A stretch of DNA of 7,418 nt from Elusimicrobiaceae bacterium (GTDB lineage: Bacteria; Elusimicrobiota; Elusimicrobia; Elusimicrobiales; Elusimicrobiaceae), in NCBI GenBank assembly GCA_017647245.1, contig JAGCKY010000037.1, positions 1-7,418 of the forward strand, read 5' to 3'. Positions 1-6,440 of the stretch are shown piece by piece. The notes beneath the pieces were generated by a model. That model was not told the DNA's origin, made no database searches, and saw nothing but the letters and a program-made list of their open reading frames with translations. Position numbers and translations under genes: made by a program. Each line of letters begins with the position of its first letter. The stretch's first letter is position 1.

Positions 1-1611
1 AATGTGTTGTGGATTGTACTGTTAATCGGCTTATGGTGGTTTGTGTTTATCCGCCCGCAACGTAGCGACGGTAAAAGCGCCATGAATTTTGCGCGCAGTA
101 AAGCCAAAATGCAAGACCCTTCCCAACAGACGGTTACGTTCAAAGACGTAGCCGGGGTGGAAGAAGCCAAAGAAGAATTACAAGACGTCATCAAATTTTT
201 GAAAAATCCCAAAAAATTCCAAAAGCTCGGCGGTAAACTGCCTAAAGGGGTGCTCTTGTACGGTGCGCCGGGTACAGGTAAAACCTTGCTCGCCAAAGCG
301 GTAGCCGGGGAAGCGGGCGTGGCATTTTTTAGCGCGTCAGCGTCTGAATTTGTGGAAATGTTTGTGGGTGTCGGTGCGGCGCGTGTGCGTGATTTGTTTG
401 AACAAGCTAAGAAAAATGCGCCTGCCATTATTTTTATTGATGAGTTAGACGCGGTGGGTCGCAGACGTTTTGCCGGAATCGGCGGCGGACACGACGAGCG
501 CGAACAAACCTTGAACCAACTCTTAATTGAGCTGGACGGTTTTGAAAGTAAGCAAGGCATTATCCTAATGGCGTCCACCAACCGCCCCGATGTATTAGAC
601 CCCGCGCTCGTGCGCCCGGGACGTTTTGACCGCCACGTATCCGTGCCTGCGCCAGACCTCAAAGGACGCGAGGAAATTTTGAAAGTGCACGCCAAAAAAG
701 TCAAACTTGCGCCCGAAGTGGATTTGAAAACGATTGCCAAAGGCACGCCGGGCTTTGTGGGGGCGGATTTGGCAAATGTGGTCAATGAAGCCGCCATTTT
801 AGCCGCGCGCAACGATAAAGAGGCCGTGGATAATGCAGACTTTGACGAGGCGGTAGAGCGTGTGCTCGCAGGCCCGCAAAAAAAGAGCCGCATTATTTCC
901 GAAAAGGAAAAGAAAATCATTGCCGCGCACGAAGTGGGCCACACCGTAGTGGCGCGCATGACCCATCACTCTGACCCCGTACACAAAGTGACTATTGTGC
1001 CGCGCGGACAGGCACTTGGGTATACCTTGCAACTGCCGCTGGAAGATAAATTTTTAACCAGCAAATCGGAGATTTTAGATAAGATTTGCATTTTGCTTGC
1101 GGGCCGCGCGTCCGAAGAACTCGTGTTTGGCGAAATTACATCCGGTGCAAGTGATGACTTGAACAAAGCTACTGCCTATGCGCGCAAAATGATTATGGAA
1201 CTAGGTATGAGCGAAAACATTGGTCCTATCGCCTTGCCGGACGGTGAGGACGGGGAAGTGTTTTTAGGACGTGATTTATCGCGCCACCGCCAGTATTCCG
1301 AAGAATTGGCCCAACGTATTGATAAGGAAATTTCCGAAACCTTGCGTAAAGCGTATGTACGTGCTAAAGAAATTATTACCGCACATCGCGCGCAGTTTGA
1401 TACGTTGGTAAACCGTTTGCTTGAAAAAGAAGTAGTGGAAGCGGCGGAAATTGACGAAATTTTAGGGTTAGCGGCCCCGAAAGAGCAAACCGCTCCGGTG
1501 GAAAAGAAATCGGAAGAACCGAAGAAAACGACCAAGAAAACCGCGCAAGAGCCGGTTGTTGTTGCACCGACGGCGGAAAAAGAAAATCCGCAACAAGGCG
1601 AACTTTTTTAA
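1..1611 (+). CDS. ftsH: ATP-dependent zinc metalloprotease FtsH, 5'-truncated by window edge
   Basis: Membrane-anchored AAA+ protease that unfolds and degrades damaged membrane proteins and selected soluble regulators. The frame is open to base 1, so the GTG at 4 is not the true start. Compared with E. coli FtsH (644 residues), about 100 N-terminal residues are missing: the first membrane helix and the periplasmic domain. Numbering from the codon at 4: second membrane helix about 1-16; Walker A GAPGTGKT at 87-94 (K93); pore loop FVEMFVGVG at 116-124; Walker B FIDELD at 144-149; second region of homology with arginines R204 and R207 in RPGRFDR; M41 zinc site HEVGH at 309-313, with D385 the likely third ligand. 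The motif is HEVGH where HEAGH is usual, but the ligands are intact. The last ~45 residues are a Lys/Glu/Pro-rich, probably disordered tail. First visible gene of the + strand block; glmM follows after 17 bases. Identification is secure. Confidence 0.97.
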   Translation, partial: NVLWIVLLIGLWWFVFIRPQRSDGKSAMNFARSKAKMQDPSQQTVTFKDVAGVEEAKEELQDVIKFLKNPKKFQKLGGKLPKGVLLYGAPGTGKTLLAKAVAGEAGVAFFSASASEFVEMFVGVGAARVRDLFEQAKKNAPAIIFIDELDAVGRRRFAGIGGGHDEREQTLNQLLIELDGFESKQGIILMASTNRPDVLDPALVRPGRFDRHVSVPAPDLKGREEILKVHAKKVKLAPEVDLKTIAKGTPGFVGADLANVVNEAAILAARNDKEAVDNADFDEAVERVLAGPQKKSRIISEKEKKIIAAHEVGHTVVARMTHHSDPVHKVTIVPRGQALGYTLQLPLEDKFLTSKSEILDKICILLAGRASEELVFGEITSGASDDLNKATAYARKMIMELGMSENIGPIALPDGEDGEVFLGRDLSRHRQYSEELAQRIDKEISETLRKAYVRAKEIITAHRAQFDTLVNRLLEKEVVEAAEIDEILGLAAPKEQTAPVEKKSEEPKKTTKKTAQEPVVVAPTAEKENPQQGELF

Positions 1612-1618
1612 AAGACAC

Positions 1619-1626
1619 AGAGGAAG
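1619..1626 (+). promoter_or_regulatory. Ribosome binding site of glmM
   Basis: The purine-rich AGAGGAAG lies in the 17-base gap between the ftsH stop (1609-1611) and the ATG at 1629. Its core AGGA at 1621-1624 is 4 bases from the start codon, and it supports ATG 1629 as the glmM start. The gap is too short to hold a separate promoter and terminator, so glmM is probably read through from ftsH. Confidence 0.7.
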
Positions 1627-1628
1627 AT

Positions 1629-2981
1629 ATGGGTAAGTATTTTGGAACAGACGGCGTACGCGCCGTGGCGGGACAGTTCCCGCTGACAGATGATTTTATT
1701 TGTAAACTGGGCTATTGTGCTCTAAAAGAACTCGGCCAATATGCCGAAAAAGAAAATCTTAAAAAGCAGGTCATCATTGCGCGCGATACGCGCTTGTCCG
1801 GTCCGTCTATTTTAAAGCAACTTTCCGCAGGTATCCGCGCGGCGGGGGCCGATGTGTTGGATATGGGGATTTCCACTACTCCGTCGGTGGCTTTGGCCGT
1901 CAAACAAACCAGCAGTGTGTGCGGGGTGGTCATTTCCGCCAGCCATAATCCTGCTGAATTTAACGGAATTAAATTTTTCACCGCGGCGGGAACAAAACTG
2001 CCCGAAGATTTAGAAAATAAAATAGAAGCCGCTATTGAGCAAACGGATAAAGTGCCTGCCGCTGTCGGCAATTACCGGGTAGCACCGGAATTGGTGGCGG
2101 GGTATAAAAATTTCTTAATTTCCGGCGTAGACAAAGAATTGTTACGCGGAACAAAAGTAGTGTTGGACTGCGCTAACGGCGCGAGCCATCAAATTGGGCC
2201 CGATGTGTTTCGTGCATTGGGCATGGAAGTGACCGTCATAGCCAATGAAAATGACGGCGCGCATATTAATGACGGCGTGGGGGCTTTGCATACACAAAAG
2301 ATGCAAGAGTTGGTCAAACAAACCGGCGCATATTGCGGATTTAGTTTTGACGGCGATGCGGATCGTGTCATTGCCAGCGACGAAAACGGTGTGCAATTAG
2401 ACGGAGAAAATATCATTGCGGCCGCGGCACTGGCCTTGAAAAAAGAAAACCGCTTGCCTAAAAACAAAGCGGTAATGACCGTGATGGCGAATTTGGGTTG
2501 TATTAATTTCTTAAAAGAAAACGGAGTGGAAGTAGAATTAACTCCCGTAGGGGATAAGTATGTAGCCCGCGCATTGGCCGAACAAGGATTAGCAATCGGC
2601 GGCGAAACATCGGGCCATATCATTTTTGCCAATTTTGCCAATACCGGAGACGGCATTTTATCTGCCTTGCAATTTTTGCAATTTGCCAAAAAAACCGGCT
2701 TACCGATGAGCCGCTTTGCGGGGGATTGGAAAAAATACCCTTGCGAACTGCGTGCTTTGCAAGTCAAAGAAAAACCGGCATTGGATAGTTTGCCCGGCTT
2801 TGTGGACGGGATTAAAAAATTAGAACAGCAGTTGCAAGGCAAAGGGCGTGTGTTCGTGCGTTACAGCGGCACAGAACCCAAATTGCGCATCTTGGTAGAA
2901 GGGGCCGACGGCGAGGCCGTAAGTCGCGTGGCCCAAGAAGCCGAAGCTCTTTACCGAAGTAAAACGGAGGAAACCAAATGA
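1629..2981 (+). CDS. glmM: Phosphoglucosamine mutase GlmM
   Basis: Interconverts glucosamine-6-phosphate and glucosamine-1-phosphate in the cytoplasm, the second step towards UDP-GlcNAc. At 450 residues it has the family's normal length (about 445). Signatures in order: N-terminal KYFGTDGVR (3-11); phosphoserine loop ISASHNP at 102-108 with catalytic S105; Mg-binding DGDADR at 241-246 (D241, D243, D245, the same numbers as in E. coli); sugar-binding loop GGETSGH at 324-330; phosphate-binding RYSGTEPKLR at 411-420. The N-terminal FGTDGVR and the short length favour GlmM over phosphomannomutase/phosphoglucomutase, and a glmS nearby agrees. Two positions differ from common GlmM sequences: GETSGH, where Q or N usually precedes SGH, and VGDKYV, where VGDRYV is usual. 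The start is fixed by the Shine-Dalgarno at 1619-1626. The stop overlaps the pdxJ start. Confidence 0.96.
   Translation: MGKYFGTDGVRAVAGQFPLTDDFICKLGYCALKELGQYAEKENLKKQVIIARDTRLSGPSILKQLSAGIRAAGADVLDMGISTTPSVALAVKQTSSVCGVVISASHNPAEFNGIKFFTAAGTKLPEDLENKIEAAIEQTDKVPAAVGNYRVAPELVAGYKNFLISGVDKELLRGTKVVLDCANGASHQIGPDVFRALGMEVTVIANENDGAHINDGVGALHTQKMQELVKQTGAYCGFSFDGDADRVIASDENGVQLDGENIIAAAALALKKENRLPKNKAVMTVMANLGCINFLKENGVEVELTPVGDKYVARALAEQGLAIGGETSGHIIFANFANTGDGILSALQFLQFAKKTGLPMSRFAGDWKKYPCELRALQVKEKPALDSLPGFVDGIKKLEQQLQGKGRVFVRYSGTEPKLRILVEGADGEAVSRVAQEAEALYRSKTEETK
2966..2981 (+). promoter_or_regulatory. pdxJ ribosome binding site and ATGA overlap with glmM stop
   Basis: GGAGG at 2966-2970 sits 7 bases before ATG 2978, inside the last glmM codons. 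The pdxJ ATG (2978-2980) and the glmM TGA (2979-2981) share bases as ATGA, the typical arrangement for translational coupling. This fixes the pdxJ start and argues strongly that glmM and pdxJ are on one transcript. Confidence 0.85.
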
Positions 2982-3694
2982 GTTTAAAATTAGGTGTAAA
3001 TATAGATCATGTCGCCACGCTACGCCGTGCGCGCCGCGCCACTTTCCCGGATCCTTTGCTGGCCGCAGAACTTTGTTTGTGTGTGGGAGCGGATTATATC
3101 GTTATTCACGTGCGCAACGATGAGCGCCATATGACCGAAAAAGATTTGGCCCGTTTGTGTAAAGCGTATGGCAAATACATTCATTTGGAATGTAATTCTT
3201 CCGAAAAAATGCAAAAAATGGCGCTTAAATATAAACCGTTTTCCGTGTGCATTGTGCCGGAGCAACCCGGTGAAGTGACCACGATGGGCGGGTTGAAATT
3301 TACACCTAAAAATATAAAGCGCATCGGAGATATGACCCGCGCTTTGCAAAAGAAGCATATCAAAGTCAGTTTGTTTGTGGACCCGGACCCGGCGGCTATC
3401 CGTACGGCCGCGCGTTGCGGGGCAGATATCGTGGAATTGTGCACGCGCAATTACAGCGAAGCAAAAACCAAAAAAGAAAAAAATAAACTCTTGCGCGAAC
3501 TGGCCTTGGCGGCTTTGCTCGCAAAAGAATTAAAAATGGAAGTGCACGCCGGGCATGGGCTGGATTATGAAAATGTACTGCCGGTGGCGGATTTGTGCGG
3601 AATTAGCTGTATGAATATCGGATTTTCTATTGTTTCGCGTGCGGTACTGGCAGGACTTCCAAACGCCGTTTGCGCCATGAAAGAGCTGTTATAA
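2978..3694 (+). CDS. pdxJ: Pyridoxine 5'-phosphate synthase PdxJ, divergent in conserved motifs
   Basis: PdxJ condenses 1-deoxy-D-xylulose 5-phosphate with 3-amino-2-oxopropyl phosphate to pyridoxine 5'-phosphate, the ring-closing step of DXP-dependent vitamin B6 synthesis. It is a cytoplasmic TIM barrel; 238 residues matches the family (243 in E. coli). By recalled alignment to E. coli, the functional residues are present: N8, D10, H11, R19, H44, R46, H51, E71, T101, E153, H193, G194 and G215. The frame starts with the hallmark GVNIDHVATLRRAR and has AGHGLDYENV at 191-200. Several flanking signatures are altered: PEQPGEVTTMGG (94-105) for PEKRxEVTTEGG, VELCTRNY (152-159) for IELHTGxY, HVRNDERH for HLREDRRH, LECN for LEMA, and NIGF (213-216) for NIGH. 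A true PdxJ is most likely; altered kinetics or a different substrate remains possible. It lies between glmM and glmS, overlapping glmM by 4 bases. Confidence 0.9.
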   Translation: MSLKLGVNIDHVATLRRARRATFPDPLLAAELCLCVGADYIVIHVRNDERHMTEKDLARLCKAYGKYIHLECNSSEKMQKMALKYKPFSVCIVPEQPGEVTTMGGLKFTPKNIKRIGDMTRALQKKHIKVSLFVDPDPAAIRTAARCGADIVELCTRNYSEAKTKKEKNKLLRELALAALLAKELKMEVHAGHGLDYENVLPVADLCGISCMNIGFSIVSRAVLAGLPNAVCAMKELL

Positions 3695-3698
3695 GAGG
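3693..3698 (+). promoter_or_regulatory. Ribosome binding site of glmS
   Basis: AAGAGG overlaps the end of the pdxJ stop codon (3692-3694) and is followed by six T residues and ATG 3705. Only 10 bases separate pdxJ and glmS, so there is no room for a glmS ribozyme or a leader at this position. Confidence 0.7.
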
Positions 3699-3704
3699 TT
3701 TTTT

Positions 3705-5546
3705 ATGTGTGGAATTATTGGTTACATTGGCTCTAAAAACAGCGTTCCGTTTTTAATTGAAGGGCTTAAAAAATTAGAGTACCGCGGCTATGATTCGGCG
3801 GGACTGGCCGTAGCGGAAAACGGGAAAGTGCACCGGATCCGCGCCGTTGGAAAAGTGGCCGAACTGGAAAAAGCGGCCCTGTTAGAAAGCCCGAAAGGTA
3901 CTTGCGGTATTGGGCACACGCGTTGGGCCACACACGGTAAACCCAGTGAAGAAAATTCACACCCGCACACGGATTGCAGCGGCGACATTGTGGTGGTGCA
4001 TAACGGCATCATTGAAAATTTCCTGCCGCTGAAAGAAAAACTGCAATCGCGCGGTCATAAATTTCAAAGCGAAACCGATACCGAAACCATCGCGCATTTA
4101 ATTGAAGAAAATTTGAAATACGTTTCCGGTAAAACGCCGGAAGAACGGTTGTTAGCCGCCGTGTTTTTGACCAATGCAGCGTTGCGCGGGGCGTTTGCGT
4201 ATGGGGTAATGTGGACCAAAGCACCCAATCAAATCATCGGTGTAAAAAATCAAAGTCCGCTGGTAGTCGGACTGGGCAAAAATGAAAATTTTCTGGCTTC
4301 TGATGTACCTGCTTTTTTGAAATACACTAACAAAGTATTGTTTTTAGAAGACGGGCAAACGGTTGTCTTGCGCCCGGACGGTGTAACTTTGTATGGTGCA
4401 GACGGTAAAACGATCAAACCGAAAGCTACTAAAATTTCTTGGGATGAAAAAACCGCGGAAAAGGGCGGCTACGACCATTTCATGCTCAAAGAAATTTACG
4501 ATCAACCGCAAGCATTAGAAGATACACTGCGAACGGCGCGGGAAGATTTTTCGCGTATTTTGGGACTGAAAACCGAAGACCTGCGCAAAATTCGCAACGT
4601 GTACATGGTAGCATGCGGTACGGCTTATCACGCGGCGTTGATCGGTAAGTACTATTTGGAAAATTTTGCGGGCGTAACCGCGTCGGTAGATTTGGCAAGT
4701 GAATTTAAATACCGCACGATTCCGCCGGCTAAAGATACGCTGTGTATTGCGGTTAGTCAGTCGGGCGAAACAGCGGATACTTTGGGCGCGGTCAAAAAAG
4801 CCAAAGAGTTGGGTTTTAAGCGTTTAGCGATTTGCAATGTGTTGGGCTCTGGTTTGACCCGCGCCTGCAACAGCGTATTTTATACGCATTGCGGACCGGA
4901 AATCAGCGTAGCATCTACCAAAGCATTTAGCAGTCAGATTATTTCCTTGTATGCACTGGCGATTTTCCTGGGCCACGCGTCGGGCAATATCAGCCAAAAT
5001 CAGTTTAATAAACTTTACAAAGAACTGATGTCCGTGCCGAAAGCAGTAGCGGAAACACTCAAAATTGAATATGACGTACGGCACTTAACGCGTAAGATTT
5101 ATAAAGCAAACCGCTTTATCTTTTTAGGGCGTAATGTGGACTATCCGATTGCCTTGGAAGCGGCGCTGAAACTCAAAGAAATTTCTTATGTTTCTGCCGA
5201 AGGTTTTGCGGCCGGAGAAATCAAGCATGGGCCGATTTCCGTGATTGATAAAGATACGCCGGTGATTGTTATTATGCCGCAAAATCAGCTGTTTGATAAA
5301 ATGCTTTCCGCGTGCCAAGAATGCCGCGCGCGCGGGGCGTATGTCATCGCGATTACCACACCCGACGGTAAAGAAGCCGCCGCATCGGTGAGCGATAAAC
5401 AGATTGTCGTGCCGCAAGCCAGTGAGTATTTGCAACCGGTGCTGGATATTGTAGCGTTGCAATTCTTTGCTTATTGGATTGCCAAACGGTTGGGCCGCGA
5501 TATTGACCAGCCGCGTAATTTGGCCAAAAGTGTAACGGTGGAATAA
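3705..5546 (+). CDS. glmS: Glutamine-fructose-6-phosphate aminotransferase (isomerizing) GlmS
   Basis: Makes glucosamine-6-phosphate from fructose-6-phosphate and glutamine, the committed step of hexosamine synthesis. It has 613 residues against 609 in E. coli, so it is full length. The class II glutaminase domain (about 2-220) begins MCGIIGYIG, where C2 becomes the N-terminal nucleophile after Met removal. It includes GHTRWATHG (70-78) and HNGIIENF (99-106). Two SIS isomerase domains follow, with ACGTAYHA (303-310), SQSGETADT (351-359), SVASTKAFSSQ (401-411) and EGFAAGEIKHGP (499-510). Likely catalytic residues are E492, H508 and the Lys of the C-terminal LAKSVTVE (K608). All expected motifs are intact. 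It pairs functionally with glmM, with pdxJ between. The start is the only one that exposes the catalytic Cys, and has AAGAGG six bases upstream. Confidence 0.98.
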   Translation: MCGIIGYIGSKNSVPFLIEGLKKLEYRGYDSAGLAVAENGKVHRIRAVGKVAELEKAALLESPKGTCGIGHTRWATHGKPSEENSHPHTDCSGDIVVVHNGIIENFLPLKEKLQSRGHKFQSETDTETIAHLIEENLKYVSGKTPEERLLAAVFLTNAALRGAFAYGVMWTKAPNQIIGVKNQSPLVVGLGKNENFLASDVPAFLKYTNKVLFLEDGQTVVLRPDGVTLYGADGKTIKPKATKISWDEKTAEKGGYDHFMLKEIYDQPQALEDTLRTAREDFSRILGLKTEDLRKIRNVYMVACGTAYHAALIGKYYLENFAGVTASVDLASEFKYRTIPPAKDTLCIAVSQSGETADTLGAVKKAKELGFKRLAICNVLGSGLTRACNSVFYTHCGPEISVASTKAFSSQIISLYALAIFLGHASGNISQNQFNKLYKELMSVPKAVAETLKIEYDVRHLTRKIYKANRFIFLGRNVDYPIALEAALKLKEISYVSAEGFAAGEIKHGPISVIDKDTPVIVIMPQNQLFDKMLSACQECRARGAYVIAITTPDGKEAAASVSDKQIVVPQASEYLQPVLDIVALQFFAYWIAKRLGRDIDQPRNLAKSVTVE

Positions 5547-5550
5547 AATT

Positions 5551-6438
5551 ATGCTAAAAATTCTATTGATTATTTTAATTGTTTTAGTATTGATTGTGGT
5601 GGGAGCAATTTGGCTTTGCTCGCGCCTAGCCAAAAAAGTATTGCACCCTACCGCCAAGCGCAAAGCGTTAGATGTTTGGCCGGATCAATACAAATTGCCA
5701 TACGAAAACATTTGCTTTAAAACCGCCGACGGCGTGCAAATTAAAGGTTGGTTTTTGCCCAATGACACTTCGGACAAAACAATTATTTTAATGCACGGCT
5801 GGGGCATGAACCGCGGCGATATTTTCCGCAATACGTGTTTTCTTTATGACTTGGGATATAACCTGATGTATTTTGATTTCCGTGCGCTGGGGGAAAGCGG
5901 CGGGTCAGTCAGTTCTATCGGTTATTTGGAAACAAAAGATTTGCAGGCGGCCATTAAATTTTTAAAAGAAACGCGCGGTTATGCGTGTAACAAAATTGGT
6001 TTGTACGGTCTTTCTATGGGCGGTATGGTAGCCATTTGCGAAGCCGCACAAAATAAAGAAATCGCGTGTGTGGCGGCGGAAGCGTCGTATTACTCTTTCC
6101 GTAAAGTGGTATCGCGCTGGGCATGGGTGCACAACAAGGTGCCGTATTTCCCGCTGATGGCGATGATACTTCACTATATGCGTAAGCGCCTAAAAGTAAA
6201 CCCGGAGCAGTTCAGCCCTAAATTTAATGTGTCCAAAATTGCGCCGCGGCCGGTTTTCTTTATTCACGGGCGGTACGATAATTTAGTACCCGCCGCGCAG
6301 GCGAAGCTGTTGTACAAAAGTGCGGGCGAGCCCAAAGAAATTTGGCTAGTGCCCGGTGCCAAGCACAACAAATGCGCTGAGGTGGGCGGCTTTGAATACA
6401 AGCAGCGCCTGGGTGATTTCTTCAGAAAGTATTTGTAA
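5551..6438 (+). CDS. Membrane-anchored alpha/beta hydrolase of unknown substrate
   Basis: A serine hydrolase-fold protein of 295 residues resembling the COG1073-type group (esterase, thioesterase or peptidase-like). Residues 3-22 form a very hydrophobic helix, likely a signal anchor. The fold shows an oxyanion-side HGWGMN (82-87), FDFRALGESGG (108-118, compare the FDxRGxGxS pattern), nucleophile elbow GLSMGG (153-158) with S155, likely acid D243 in HGRYDNLVP, and likely base H272 in GAKHNK. The triad therefore looks complete. Basic residues (R25, K28, K29, K35, R37, K38) cluster just after the helix, which by the positive-inside rule would favour a cytoplasmic catalytic domain; this is inference. 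The start lies 4 bases after the glmS stop. The only Shine-Dalgarno candidate is a weak GGTGGA at 5537-5542 within glmS, so translation may depend on coupling. Nothing in the sequence defines the substrate. Confidence 0.88.
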   Translation: MLKILLIILIVLVLIVVGAIWLCSRLAKKVLHPTAKRKALDVWPDQYKLPYENICFKTADGVQIKGWFLPNDTSDKTIILMHGWGMNRGDIFRNTCFLYDLGYNLMYFDFRALGESGGSVSSIGYLETKDLQAAIKFLKETRGYACNKIGLYGLSMGGMVAICEAAQNKEIACVAAEASYYSFRKVVSRWAWVHNKVPYFPLMAMILHYMRKRLKVNPEQFSPKFNVSKIAPRPVFFIHGRYDNLVPAAQAKLLYKSAGEPKEIWLVPGAKHNKCAEVGGFEYKQRLGDFFRKYL

Positions 6439-6440
6439 GT

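Noticed and set aside
4..6. GTG as the ftsH start codon
   Set aside because: The frame is open upstream to base 1, and FtsH needs a first membrane helix and periplasmic domain before this helix. The protein is simply cut by the window edge.
1590..1628. T-run at the end of ftsH as a possible terminator
   Set aside because: There is no stable GC-rich stem directly before the T-run, the T-run encodes the last Phe of FtsH, and glmM follows after 17 bases with its own ribosome binding site.
2189..2842. 217-codon open frame on the - strand opposite glmM
   Set aside because: It lies wholly inside glmM, is Ser/Pro/Lys-rich with no recognisable domain, and glmM has all family motifs in the other strand. 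It is a shadow of glmM codon use.
5611..5622. Possible lipobox around Cys23 of the hydrolase
   Set aside because: Residues before the Cys are I-W-L, which do not fit the small-residue lipobox pattern (L-A/S-G/A-C). A plain membrane anchor explains the helix better.
5124..5663. 179-codon open frame on the - strand opposite the end of glmS and the hydrolase start
   Set aside because: It covers conserved glmS and hydrolase coding sequence, shows no known motif and has biased Arg/His/Asn/Ile content typical of an antisense reading frame.
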